The notes: generated from the sequence alone by a model not told the origin. A stretch of DNA of 13,667 bases from Candidatus Aminicenantota bacterium (GCA_027365515.1 DAHXMK010000419.1:1-13667), one strand, 5' to 3'. Positions 1 to 8,880 are shown, numbered from the stretch's first letter. A program made the numbers and translations.

Positions 1-24
1 GCCGCCCGCCCTCTCGCCTACGGC

Positions 25-45
25 AAAAATGGGGCGCCTAGCGCC
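25..45 (-). terminator. Weak terminator-like hairpin on the minus strand
   Basis: Seen: arms GGCGC (33-37) and GCGCC (41-45) flank a 3-base loop. Read on the minus strand, the stem is followed by CC, A and five Ts (complement of the A-run at 25-29). The loop holds the TAG stop of the minus-strand reading frame ending at 38. The stem is only 5 bp, so this is a weak intrinsic terminator candidate. Confidence 0.3.
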
Positions 46-250
46 GTTCGAAGGTATCGCCGTTCCCCCGCATCGCCGGCACGCCGACGAGCCTTTTGGA
101 ATTTGCTCCCCGCACGAACGACACATATCCATCAGAAAATAAGTATAGCACCACGGTGCCAGCCCAGCCGCGTGCCCAGTCTCGGAAATAGGGTGGTGCA
201 CCGATGGCGCCAATTCGCGCGCTGTCTGTCATGTCCATCAGTGTTGATCA
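38..250 (-). pseudogene. Possible 3' remnant of an unrecognised minus-strand gene
   Basis: Seen: an open minus-strand frame runs from a stop at 248-250 to a TAG at 38-40. It has an internal ATG at 236-238 (66 aa) and ends in a terminator-like hairpin. Codon choice looks coding-like (many NNC/NNG codons), and the peptide has an aromatic beta-rich stretch (VVLYLFSDGYVSF). No ribosome-binding site precedes the ATG. Another minus-strand frame is open over 132-449, so a frameshifted longer gene is conceivable. I do not recognise the family, and it may be a chance ORF. Confidence 0.18.
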
Positions 251-564
251 GGATCGCGAAAAGAACTCCGTCGTTGCCGCCCGAGTCTTGGCTGTCATGC
301 CTTACGACGGCGTGTTTGTTTCCGCTCCAGGCTATGGGGGGCTGCAAATCTTCAGGCAATCGCCTGCAAAGTCTCGCTGGTTCAGCAGAATCGGGGTTTG
401 GGTCCAAGCGGCTTGGTGCATCCTTTTCGACCCGCGCGGGTGGCTTCATCTGACTTTCATTCCCTGAATAGGGCGTGACTCTAGCCGGGGGGGGAATGCT
501 TTTCAGGCCTCAAAGGAGTATATTCATTTCAGGCGTATGCCTTCACCAGAGGCGGGAGGATGAG
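251..564. other. Region without a supported gene upstream of the macroglobulin gene
   Basis: Short overlapping ORFs occur on both strands, but none has a convincing ribosome-binding site or recognisable product. A G-run lies at 487-494. A direct repeat TTTCAGGC occurs at 501-508 and 527-534. TATATT at 519-524 could be a -10 element for the gene at 565, but no acceptable -35 lies 16-18 bp upstream of it, so no promoter is called. The ribosome-binding site GGGAGGA (554-560) for the next gene closes the region. Confidence 0.4.
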
Positions 565-3500
565 ATGAAAATTGCGCGCTTCAATCACCTTTTCACCGCT
601 ACAATTGTTGCGTCACTAATCTTCACTGTTGCGTGGATATCACCCTTTGGCCAGGCCGCGCCACAGGCTCAAACAAAAGAGAACCTAAAGGCGAGCTCGT
701 CCAATTACTTGGCGATGAAATCAGCGGCGGACGCGTTCTATGCAAAAGGAAACTATGGCCAAGCCGCCGCTGGATACCAAGCGGCGTTGAAGGCCGCACC
801 CATTGAAGAAGAAAAGTGGATCAGATTCCGGCTCGCGGATGCTACATGGAGAGGCGCGGAAGCGGAATCCAAGGAGCCTCCGTCTGCCCAAGATGTCACT
901 TCTTCCAAAATGGTTTGGGCGCGGCAAGCCCTTGAAAGGCTGATAGGGGACTTGGCTGCGGACGAAAAAGCCGGCATGGTTTCTGCCGAGTGCCAAGAAT
1001 CGCTGGGCGATTATTGGACGCAACCGGGACCGAATTTCAATTGGTACAAGGCGTGGCCATACTATCAGTCTGCCTTAGACTGGTGGTCTGGCTCGACGGA
1101 CATCGCAACGGCCAGGGTTCGTTACCTCGCGATAGCCTTCAAGTGCGCCAGGCCTTTTGAGGCCGGGCTGGACGGGTTGCCGGCTAACGGGGCTGGCCCG
1201 CCGCTTCCGTTGCGAGAGGCCAGGGGTGCTTTGAAGATAGCGCGGACCAATGAACAGAAAGTCCACGCTCAGTTCCTGGTTGCGCTGGCCCTCATGCAAT
1301 CGAACGATCCAATGGCCTCGGCGCAGATTGCCGAGGCGTTCGAGGCCTCTCTTGCCTTGCGAAAGCAGTGCCCGTGGTATGCGGCCGCTCTTTATTGGTA
1401 CGCGTTCTGGAGCGGGGGAGGAGGAGCGCCCGCGCAGAAAACTGGCGTGGACTGCGGCCGCGCGGCCGATCTTTTCAGGCAATTAAGCGAAGCGTTTTCC
1501 GGAGAGGAGACGCCCTTCTATGCCAAGGCCCAGAGATGGCTGGATGAACACGGCCGGAATCCTCTTCAGATCACCGTATCGTCAAACTTTTTGCCTGGCG
1601 TTTTCCCTGAGTTCAGCCTTCGTTTCCTTCGGCAGAGAAAAGTGCGATTCGCTCTTTACCCCGTGAATCTGGCGCAAGGTGTTTTGCGCTGGAACGCCGA
1701 TGCGGCGACCCCGGCGGACGGAGATTGGACGAACATTCTCGATCTGAACGGAATCAAGCCAATCAAGACATGGGAAAAGGAGTTTCAGGGGCCGCTTGCA
1801 TGCGACTTCGTAGTGGAACGCGTCACTATGGATTGGGCCCCGCCGGCCGGCGCTTATGTGCTTGAGGCGGCGGGAGCGAGAGCCAAGGCTAGGGCGCTTA
1901 TCCTTGTTACGAAAACGGCGGTAGTCGTGAAGCGCTCTGGGCCGCAGGTCGTAGTGTTCGTTTGCGACGCCGTTGATGGCTCCCCCGTTGAGATGGCCAA
2001 AGTCCGTCTGTTGGATGTCATGAACGGGACATGGCACGCCGAAACCAACGCTAGCCAAGATGGCCTTGCCCGTCTCAATCTGCCGGAACAGGAGATAAAT
2101 GCCGGCTTGGTCGTTCTTGCTTCCTATGGTCCGAAGCAGACCTTCTCGATATCGAGGCCGGCCGTCCCGCCTTCGAGCCCTGGTGCCCCAATCTTCGATG
2201 TGGTCAGCGACAAGCCGGCCTATAGGCCTGGCGAGAAAGTTCAGTGGAAAGTGACGATGAGGCGCGCGTCAGGCAGGGACCTTGCAACGCCAGCGGGAGA
2301 ACGGATCGCCTACGTCATCACGAGCCCTAAGCAGACCAAGGTCAAGGAAGGGCTCCTGACGCTCAATGCCTTTGGATCAGCCTGGGATGACCTGGAACTT
2401 GGCGCTCAATCCGCCCTTGGCGAATACCAAATAGAGTTCTACGGAGTCAAGGAGGAAGGCCTGCCGCGAGCGAAAGGCAATGAAGAGGGGGGCGAGAATG
2501 AAGCCTGGAAGATTTCCGGAGAGGAAATTCTTCCAATGGTGCTTGGCGAAGCGACGCTCTTTCGGCTGGAGGAATACAAGCTTCCGGAATTCAGCGTGGT
2601 AGTGAACACCGCCGTGGGCGGCAAACCCAAAGTGTTCAGTCCGTCCGAGCCCGTAACCGCAACCATTCAGGCCAATTACTATTCGGGAGAGGCCGTCGCG
2701 GAAGCTGCGGTGGAGGTGGCCGTTTACCAGCGCTACTACGCGAGGCCGCATCCATCCCCCGAAGGCATTCCGTGGTTGGATGAAGACAGGGCGATGGGCG
2801 ATTTCGGTCCCGCCGATTTCCAGCTTGTTCAAAGGGAGAACGTCACGACCGACGAGGCTGGACATGCTGATTACGCTTTTCAACCTCGCGACAGTAAACA
2901 GGATGTGGAATACAAGATCGAGGCCCGCGTCACCGATGCATCGCGGCGCATGGCCGCCGGCGAGGCCGTGGCCTTGGTCAGCCGGCGGACGAGCTACGCC
3001 AGTCTCTCCACGGGCGGGACCGTGTTTAGAGTCGGCGAGAGCATGTCCGTCCACGTGCGCTTGACGGATGCCTATGGGAATCCCAAGCCCGCCAAAGGGA
3101 CGCTCGCTCTCAGCCGCACGGAGATAAGAGAGACATGGCTCGATCCGGAAGGGCGGATCGTGGAAAAAGAGGCATTGCTCAAGGCGCGGGCGCTCTATCC
3201 AAAGTTTCCCCCTCCACCCAAGAAACCGGGAGCGAGAGGCTGGGTTCTTTACTCACAGCATTCCGAAGAAGTGAAAGTTCAAACGAAGGAGATTGTCGCC
3301 GGAACGTCCGGTGAAGAATCCGTCGTGTTCATGCTGCCAAAGGAAGGCCCTTATCAACTTCGATGGTCGGACGAACTCGGCAACGAAGGAGGGCAAGACG
3401 AACAAGTGGCTCTGCTGGTTGCCGGTGCCGAAGCGAAGCCGTTGTGTTTGGCATCAGGCGCTTTCCAGATCATTCTCGCCAAGCCCACGGTAAGGCCCGG

Positions 3501-6500
3501 CGAACGCGCGCGAGCACTTATCGTGTCTCCTTTTAGGAAGGGGCACATTCTTGTGGGGATGGATGGAGAGGACTTGCACGGCGTCCGGGTCGTGCCGCTT
3601 TCGGGCACCGCGGCCGTCGTTGACATCGAAGTGGGCGGCGCGGATGCTCCCTGCGCCTATTTTTGCGCGGATATGGTTTCGGGCCTCAAACTCTACAGTG
3701 CGAGCCAGAAAATCGTCGTTCCAGCGCTTGATCGCGTTGTAAAAGTCAGTTTGGAACCGGACAGGGAAACGTACTTGCCCAGACAACCTGGGACGTGGCA
3801 TGTTAAAACCTTCGACACAGCAGGGAAGCCCGTCCAGGCCGAAGTCTCTCTCGGCGTTGTTGACGACGCCGTCTTTGCCATTCAGTCCGAATATGCGCGG
3901 GACCCCCGGTCCGTGTTTCTTGCCTGGCAACGCTTTCCGTTGGTGGCGACCAACAGCGCTTTCGACCGGAACTACATCAACCCGCCACCAAAGCCCTTGT
4001 CTGCTGTCGCGGCGGACCAGGAGATCGCTTATAATGGAACGGGCATCAAAGGCAGGATAACCGATATATCAGGGCAGCCAATCCCCGGAGCAACGATAAA
4101 GGCAAGCGGCACGAATTTGTCAGGATTATGGATGACGGCAACGGATGCTCAAGGAATCTATACGCTTGACCTCCCCTCGGGGAAAAATTACGTAGTTCAG
4201 GTTGAAGCGCAAGGCTACAACAGCGTCGTGCGAAGCGGGATAGAGGTTGTGGGAGGCACTGCCACCAATTTGCCCTTCCAGCTCGGCTCGGGCAGCTCAA
4301 CCATCACCGTGGTAGGCGCGGCGCCCATCATTGATGCGAAGCGGACGGAGACTGGTGCCGTGGTTTCGGACAAGTTGCTCAATCAATCTGAGAGTGAAGG
4401 CGGCGTTGAAGGGGGCGTGGAAGGCAGGGTTGAAGGCGGCACTCTAGGGGGAGAGATCGCGTACATGGCACCATCAACGGTTGCGGAAAATGTGCCTCCG
4501 CTTGCGCTTGCTCCCAACCCAGTCATCGTGCGGCACGATTTTGACACAACGGCTTTCTGGCAGCCCGGCCTCGTCACCGATGCCAGTGGCAGCGCTTCCA
4601 TCCAATTCAAGTATCCGGAAAGCCTGACGCGCTGGCGCGCCACGGCAAGGGCCGCCACGTCGGGAAGCGATTTCGGCGTAGCGGAATTTGAAGTGCGCAC
4701 GCACCAAGATTTGACCGTCAGGCTCCAGTGCCCCAGATTCCTCGTGGCGGGAGATGAAGCCACGATCTCGGCCGTGATTCAAAACTCGGGAGAGCGTGAA
4801 CTTGTGGTGTCGGCGGAGCTGAAAGCCCAGGGCGTAAGGATTGACGAGAGGGGCGCCACGCATGATGGCACGCACATTCCGGGGAAAGGTACCACCCGAG
4901 TGGATTGGCGCGTCACCGCGTTGGCGCCGGGAGATGCCAGCTTCGAGGCAAGGGCCGTTGGCGCCCACGTTTCGGACGCCATGGCTAGGACGATTCCCGT
5001 TCTTTCGCATGGGCTGGAAGTCATGGCGGGCGCGACGGGAAGCTCCTCGGAAGGGGACGTGGTTCTGCGCTTAAACCTGCCAAAGGAGCGCGCCCCCTTA
5101 TCCACCTCAATGGAGATGCAGATTTCTCTCGGCCCGGTGACGGCGGTGTTGGACGCGCTGCCTTACTTGATGGGCTATCCCTACGGCTGCACCGAGCAGA
5201 CCATGAGCCGGTTTCTTCCATGCGTCGTGGCGGCGGGAGTGCTCAAAAAGCAGGGACTTACTCCGGAAGCGGCGGCCAACCGGATACTCGGTCCCGCGCG
5301 AGAAGACCAGAGCCATGGACTGCGGGATGGGAGCCATTCGGGCATTGAGAGCTTGGCCGACATGACGGACAAAGGGCTGGCGCGCCTTTACGGCTTTCAC
5401 CACCCTGACGGGGGTTGGGGTTGGTGGGAGATGGATGCGAGTGACCCATTCATGACCGCATACGTATTAAGCGGGCTTTGCACCGCTCGCGCCAGCGGGA
5501 TAGAGGTTGCCGACGATGTCTTGCGGCAGGCCCAAGAGTTTCTCTTGGCGCGCCTTTCCAAAAAGGATGCCGACGGCAATCTAATGGCGTGGATGCTATA
5601 TGCGGTGGCGTCTTCTCACGCGGAAATGGCCAAGGGGGAAAAGGGTGGGCCGGAGAAGGAGCCTCCCGCCGCGGCTCTTGAAGCGCTCCAGGGGCTTTGG
5701 GAACGAAGGACGACGCTGACGCCCTATGGACAGGCCCTTTTAGCCTTGAGCGCTTATGATCTTGGGCGGGCGGATTGGGCCAAGGGCCTTGCAAGAGACT
5801 TGGAGAAATCAGCAAAGAGCGAACAAGCCGAAAAAGGGCAACGTCTGGCATTTTGGGGAGAGCAGGGTTCATGGTGGCGCTGGTCGCTTGGCCCCACGGA
5901 AACCACGGCCTGCGCCCTGCGGGCATTGTTAGCCGCTGATCCCAAGAGTCCGCTAGTAGCTCAAGCGGCCGCCTGGCTTCTGGTGCACCGGACGGGTCCG
6001 CAGTGGAGCAATACGAGGGACACGGCATTGGCGGTACTCGCGCTCAATGACTACATCGTCCGCGCCAACGAGCGGCCGGGTTCTGGCCGCTTGGATGTCC
6101 ATGTCAATGGGCATCTTGCAAAACGGCTCTTGATCAGTGCTGATGAGCCGGTGCTGGATGAAACCAGCTTCCATGTTGATCCGTCACTCCTGCGCGACGG
6201 GGAGAATGAGATAGTGGTACAAAGGAAATCCGGCGGCGGGCCGCTGTTCGTGTCGGCGCTGGAGCGCTTTTACAGCCTGGAAGAGCCGGTCAAGAGCGCC
6301 GGGGCCGGGCTGGCTATTGTTCGCAAGTACACCCTGCTCAAACGCGTCCCCACGCTGCTGAAGGGCGATATTATCGTTCGCCAGGAAATCAAGGACGGAG
6401 GCGCCATTGCAAGCGGAGACCGTGTCGAATGCTCCTTGACGCTCAAGGCGGACCAGGACGCGGACTATGTTCTTGTCGAGGACTTCAAGCCTGCCGGCCT

Positions 6501-6765
6501 GGAAAGCATTGAGGTCCGAAGCGGCGGCCAACTCTCGGCTCACGAACTGTCAGGAGGCTCGCGTACACAGAAAGTGTACGAGGAGCTGCGAGACACGAAA
6601 GTCGTATTTTTTCTTGCTCATGTTCCCGCCGGTGCGTGGGAAATGCAGTACGAATTGTACGCGGAGACGCCAGGCATTTTCCACGTCATGCCAGCCCAGG
6701 CACAGGCGATGTACGCGCCACACATCAAGGGCAACAGCGAGGAGATCCGCCTCACGGTGCAATAA
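565..6765 (+). CDS. Bacterial alpha-2-macroglobulin family protein with thioester motif and inserted carboxypeptidase-regulatory module
   Basis: Predicted exported protease-trapping protein of 2066 aa. ATG at 565 is chosen over an in-frame ATG at 475: GGGAGGA lies 4 nt upstream, and the new N-terminus is a signal peptide (positive start, hydrophobic residues about 9-26, likely cleavage near A31). There is no lipobox Cys, unlike lipoprotein members such as E. coli YfaS. Residues 53-98 look TPR-like. A MG2-type domain begins near 543 (KPAYRPGE). VVDDAVFAI (about 1098-1106) marks MG6. The A2M domain starts near 1323. The thioester site is YPYGCTEQ with C1542 and Q1545. The terpenoid-cyclase-like thioester domain follows (GGWGWW at 1616-1621, TRDT at 1817-1820), then a receptor-binding-like C-terminus. 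Residues 1161-1272, at the expected bait-region position, form a carboxypeptidase-regulatory domain plus a TonB-receptor-like linker. The usual partner pbpC is not in the window. Confidence 0.93.
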   Translation: MKIARFNHLFTATIVASLIFTVAWISPFGQAAPQAQTKENLKASSSNYLAMKSAADAFYAKGNYGQAAAGYQAALKAAPIEEEKWIRFRLADATWRGAEAESKEPPSAQDVTSSKMVWARQALERLIGDLAADEKAGMVSAECQESLGDYWTQPGPNFNWYKAWPYYQSALDWWSGSTDIATARVRYLAIAFKCARPFEAGLDGLPANGAGPPLPLREARGALKIARTNEQKVHAQFLVALALMQSNDPMASAQIAEAFEASLALRKQCPWYAAALYWYAFWSGGGGAPAQKTGVDCGRAADLFRQLSEAFSGEETPFYAKAQRWLDEHGRNPLQITVSSNFLPGVFPEFSLRFLRQRKVRFALYPVNLAQGVLRWNADAATPADGDWTNILDLNGIKPIKTWEKEFQGPLACDFVVERVTMDWAPPAGAYVLEAAGARAKARALILVTKTAVVVKRSGPQVVVFVCDAVDGSPVEMAKVRLLDVMNGTWHAETNASQDGLARLNLPEQEINAGLVVLASYGPKQTFSISRPAVPPSSPGAPIFDVVSDKPAYRPGEKVQWKVTMRRASGRDLATPAGERIAYVITSPKQTKVKEGLLTLNAFGSAWDDLELGAQSALGEYQIEFYGVKEEGLPRAKGNEEGGENEAWKISGEEILPMVLGEATLFRLEEYKLPEFSVVVNTAVGGKPKVFSPSEPVTATIQANYYSGEAVAEAAVEVAVYQRYYARPHPSPEGIPWLDEDRAMGDFGPADFQLVQRENVTTDEAGHADYAFQPRDSKQDVEYKIEARVTDASRRMAAGEAVALVSRRTSYASLSTGGTVFRVGESMSVHVRLTDAYGNPKPAKGTLALSRTEIRETWLDPEGRIVEKEALLKARALYPKFPPPPKKPGARGWVLYSQHSEEVKVQTKEIVAGTSGEESVVFMLPKEGPYQLRWSDELGNEGGQDEQVALLVAGAEAKPLCLASGAFQIILAKPTVRPGERARALIVSPFRKGHILVGMDGEDLHGVRVVPLSGTAAVVDIEVGGADAPCAYFCADMVSGLKLYSASQKIVVPALDRVVKVSLEPDRETYLPRQPGTWHVKTFDTAGKPVQAEVSLGVVDDAVFAIQSEYARDPRSVFLAWQRFPLVATNSAFDRNYINPPPKPLSAVAADQEIAYNGTGIKGRITDISGQPIPGATIKASGTNLSGLWMTATDAQGIYTLDLPSGKNYVVQVEAQGYNSVVRSGIEVVGGTATNLPFQLGSGSSTITVVGAAPIIDAKRTETGAVVSDKLLNQSESEGGVEGGVEGRVEGGTLGGEIAYMAPSTVAENVPPLALAPNPVIVRHDFDTTAFWQPGLVTDASGSASIQFKYPESLTRWRATARAATSGSDFGVAEFEVRTHQDLTVRLQCPRFLVAGDEATISAVIQNSGERELVVSAELKAQGVRIDERGATHDGTHIPGKGTTRVDWRVTALAPGDASFEARAVGAHVSDAMARTIPVLSHGLEVMAGATGSSSEGDVVLRLNLPKERAPLSTSMEMQISLGPVTAVLDALPYLMGYPYGCTEQTMSRFLPCVVAAGVLKKQGLTPEAAANRILGPAREDQSHGLRDGSHSGIESLADMTDKGLARLYGFHHPDGGWGWWEMDASDPFMTAYVLSGLCTARASGIEVADDVLRQAQEFLLARLSKKDADGNLMAWMLYAVASSHAEMAKGEKGGPEKEPPAAALEALQGLWERRTTLTPYGQALLALSAYDLGRADWAKGLARDLEKSAKSEQAEKGQRLAFWGEQGSWWRWSLGPTETTACALRALLAADPKSPLVAQAAAWLLVHRTGPQWSNTRDTALAVLALNDYIVRANERPGSGRLDVHVNGHLAKRLLISADEPVLDETSFHVDPSLLRDGENEIVVQRKSGGGPLFVSALERFYSLEEPVKSAGAGLAIVRKYTLLKRVPTLLKGDIIVRQEIKDGGAIASGDRVECSLTLKADQDADYVLVEDFKPAGLESIEVRSGGQLSAHELSGGSRTQKVYEELRDTKVVFFLAHVPAGAWEMQYELYAETPGIFHVMPAQAQAMYAPHIKGNSEEIRLTVQ
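4396..4443 (+). repeat. Four tandem EGG[V/R]-type repeats in the probable bait region
   Basis: Four 4-residue units (EGGV, EGGV, EGRV, EGGT; residues 1278-1293 of the macroglobulin) lie in tandem between the inserted carboxypeptidase-regulatory module and the A2M domain. Synonymous codons differ between units (GGC/GGG, GTT/GTG), so this is not a fresh DNA slippage product. A flexible, exposed glycine-rich stretch suits a protease-cleaved bait or a linker. Confidence 0.75.
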
Positions 6766-6779
6766 AAGACCGTGAGGCG
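6748..6779 (+). terminator. Perfect 11-bp hairpin spanning the macroglobulin stop codon
   Basis: Arms CGCCTCACGGT (6748-6758) and ACCGTGAGGCG (6769-6779) are exact complements. The 10-base loop contains the TAA stop (6763-6765). No T-run follows, so it is not a canonical intrinsic terminator. It could be a 3'-end stabilising or Rho-associated structure that separates this gene from the restriction locus. Confidence 0.5.
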
Positions 6780-6879
6780 CCAAGAGCGACGGGCATGGAC
6801 TGTCTAAAGTGAATACCAAGTGGAACAAGGGTAGTGGTTTGAATTCACGAATTTAGTGGCCTATTCCCACTTGTAGAAA

Positions 6880-6888
6880 TGCTATAAT
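6880..6888 (+). promoter_or_regulatory. Extended -10 promoter for the restriction-modification locus
   Basis: TG at 6880-6881, one base, then a perfect TATAAT at 6883-6888 form an extended -10 element. No good -35 lies 17 bp upstream (CCTATT), which an extended -10 can tolerate. The surrounding 120 bp is about 36% GC, far below the flanking coding DNA. The start of transcription would be near 6895, giving a leader of about 80 nt before hsdM. Confidence 0.6.
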
Positions 6889-6889
6889 T

Positions 6890-6912
6890 CGCTTTAACAT
6901 CATTTAATAGCG
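6890..6912 (+). promoter_or_regulatory. Operator-like imperfect palindrome at the hsdM transcription start
   Basis: CGCTTTAA (6890-6897) pairs with TTAA-T-AGCG (6904-6912), with one bulged T and a 6-base spacer. It begins two bases after the -10 hexamer and covers the predicted transcription start, where a repressor would block initiation. The HTH domain of the gene it precedes is an obvious candidate ligand. That assignment is inference. Confidence 0.35.
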
Positions 6913-6977
6913 ATATCACATGACTAGGCACTTGCATTATTCTTATCCACGCCCTATATTTTGCCAAGGAGGGTTAT

Positions 6978-8861
6978 ATGGCAGATAGCAGCAACGGCGC
7001 TAGCGAAATCACGCGACTTCTTGGTGAACTGCGCGGGCGATTGGGAATAAGCCAGGAGAAACTTGCTGCGGAGTTGGGGGTCTCGTTTCCAACCGTGTAC
7101 CGATGGGAAAGGGGCAGGACCCAACCGGACATCTTGGCCCTTCAATCCATCGAGCGCTTCATCAAAGGCCTTGGGGCGCCTTACGCGGACATACGTGAAC
7201 GCTTCGCTCTCATACGGCCTTCCACTATCACGCGCCGCCCACGTGGACGTCGCTCGAAAGAAGCGACCAGCGGCGAGGCCGGTTCCATTCTGGACATCAA
7301 GTCCATGGAGAACCTTCTGTGGAAAGCGGCCTGCTCAATACGAGGCGAGAAGGATGCTCCCAAGTTCAAGGACTACATCTTGCCGCTCCTATTCATCAAG
7401 CGGCTTTCGGATGTTTTCGAAGACGAGATGGCCCGCCTCGTGGAGCAGTTCGGCGACGAAGCCACGGCGAGGGCAATTCTCGAAAAGGACCACTCCCTCG
7501 TTCGTTTCTACCTTCCCACCGAAGCCACTTGGCCCATCCTGAGCGGGCGGCAGACCTTTGATTGGCCGGAAGGGAAACGTCCCCGCACTTTAGGCGAGCA
7601 AGTGACCACGACCATCCGCGCCATCGCCAAGGCGAATCCCTCCCTGCAGGGAGTCATTGATCTGGTGGACTTCAACGAGACTCGCAACGGTGAGCGCGAG
7701 ATCAGCGACGAGGCCCTCTCCAAGGTCATCGAACTTCTAAGCCACCCAAAACACCGTCTGGGACTGAAGGATGTAGAGCCCGACTTTCTTGGCCGGGCTT
7801 ATGAATACCTCTTGCGCAAGTTCGCAGAGGGCCAGGGCCAGAGCGCGGGCGAATTCTTCACGCCGATGGAAGTGGGATGGTTGCTCGCTTACATCATGGC
7901 GCCACGGCAGGGGGAAGAGGTCTATGACCCATGCACTGGCTCGGGAGGCCTCCTTATCAAATGCCAGCTCGCCCTGAAGGAGCGCGAGAAGTCCGTGGCC
8001 CGGCCCTTGAAGCTACACGGGCAGGAGCTGACTGGCTCCAGCTTCGCCATCGCGCGCATGAACATGGTGGTCCACGACATGGAGGGCGAAATCGCGCGGG
8101 GCAACACCATGGTCAATCCCAAGTTTCTCGACGGCGCGAGCCTCAAGCGCTTCGACATGGTGGTCACCAACCCCATGTGGAACCAGAAGACTTTCGAGCA
8201 GGCCACCTACGAGAACGACCCGTACGAGCGCTTCGCCGCGCGCGGCGGCTTCGCCTCCGGCTCCAGTGCCGACTGGGCATGGCTCCAACACGTCCATGCC
8301 AGCCTCAAGGAGCGGGGCCGCGCCGCCGTGGTCATTGACACGGGGGCTGGAGCCCGAGGCAGTGGGAACGAGGGCGAGAACCGGGAGAAGGTTATCAGGC
8401 GGTGGTTTGTCGAGAACGACCTCGTCGAAGCCGTGATCCTCCTGCCCGACAACCTCTTCTACAACACCACGGCGGCGGGCCTCATCGTGGTTCTGAACAA
8501 CGCCAAGCGGGAGGACCGGAAAGGAAAGATTCTCTTCATAAACGCCAGCGCCGAGTTCCAGAAGGGCCGGCCCAAAAACTTCCTGCCCGAGGAGACTGTC
8601 AAGCGCCTCGCCCAGGCCTTTCATGAGGGTAAAGAAGTTGAACACTTGCTGAAAGTCGTGGGCCTGGAGGAGATCGCCGCCAACGACTTCAACCTCTCGC
8701 CCTCGCGTTACGTGACCAGCCTTGCCCCTACCGAGCATCGGGACATCCAGACCCTTTTGGACGAGCTGGCGAAACACCAACAGGCCGCGCGGACGCTTGA
8801 TCATGAATTGGCGGGCATCTTCACGGGGCTGGGTTATAAGTGGGGAGGCAAGAATGCCTAA
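6978..8861 (+). CDS. hsdM: Type I restriction-modification methyltransferase subunit HsdM with N-terminal XRE-type HTH domain
   Basis: 627-aa N6-adenine DNA methyltransferase subunit. The start is fixed by AAGGAGG at 6966-6972, 5 nt before ATG. Residues about 17-60 are a Cro/C1-type helix-turn-helix (ISQEKLAAELGVS, then VYRWERG). A basic linker (about 83-95) leads to an HsdM_N helical bundle starting near S109 (ENLLWKAACSIRG). Next come GEFFTP (291-296), SAM-binding motif I DPCTGSGG (317-324) and catalytic motif IV NPMW (398-401). The last fits the N-P-x-aromatic rule, though NPPF/NPPY is commoner. Without the HTH the protein is about the usual HsdM size. There is no ribosome-binding site before M110, so the HTH appears to be a genuine part of the protein. 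It would work with the downstream HsdS to methylate, and with HsdR to restrict. The HTH suggests autoregulation. Confidence 0.93.
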   Translation: MADSSNGASEITRLLGELRGRLGISQEKLAAELGVSFPTVYRWERGRTQPDILALQSIERFIKGLGAPYADIRERFALIRPSTITRRPRGRRSKEATSGEAGSILDIKSMENLLWKAACSIRGEKDAPKFKDYILPLLFIKRLSDVFEDEMARLVEQFGDEATARAILEKDHSLVRFYLPTEATWPILSGRQTFDWPEGKRPRTLGEQVTTTIRAIAKANPSLQGVIDLVDFNETRNGEREISDEALSKVIELLSHPKHRLGLKDVEPDFLGRAYEYLLRKFAEGQGQSAGEFFTPMEVGWLLAYIMAPRQGEEVYDPCTGSGGLLIKCQLALKEREKSVARPLKLHGQELTGSSFAIARMNMVVHDMEGEIARGNTMVNPKFLDGASLKRFDMVVTNPMWNQKTFEQATYENDPYERFAARGGFASGSSADWAWLQHVHASLKERGRAAVVIDTGAGARGSGNEGENREKVIRRWFVENDLVEAVILLPDNLFYNTTAAGLIVVLNNAKREDRKGKILFINASAEFQKGRPKNFLPEETVKRLAQAFHEGKEVEHLLKVVGLEEIAANDFNLSPSRYVTSLAPTEHRDIQTLLDELAKHQQAARTLDHELAGIFTGLGYKWGGKNA

Positions 8862-8880
8862 ACGGGGGTGTGTGGTGCGC

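Noticed and set aside
103..467. Plus-strand ORFs at 103-453 and 204-467
   Set aside because: They have no ribosome-binding sites, overlap each other in different frames and show no recognisable protein features.
475..564. Earlier in-frame ATGs (475, 496) for the macroglobulin gene
   Set aside because: They add a polar, Arg-rich extension before a textbook signal peptide, whereas ATG 565 has GGGAGGA at a proper distance.
6932..6960. Second promoter candidate TTGCAT - 17 bp - TATATT upstream of hsdM
   Set aside because: The -35 matches only 3 of 6 bases, and the predicted start (about 6967) would fall inside the ribosome-binding site, leaving no usable leader.
8013..8804. 263-aa antisense ORF opposite hsdM
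   Set aside because: It lies wholly opposite conserved HsdM motifs, has no recognisable family and is expected from GC-rich codon bias. The same applies to the long antisense ORFs at 2377-3054 and 5450-6028.
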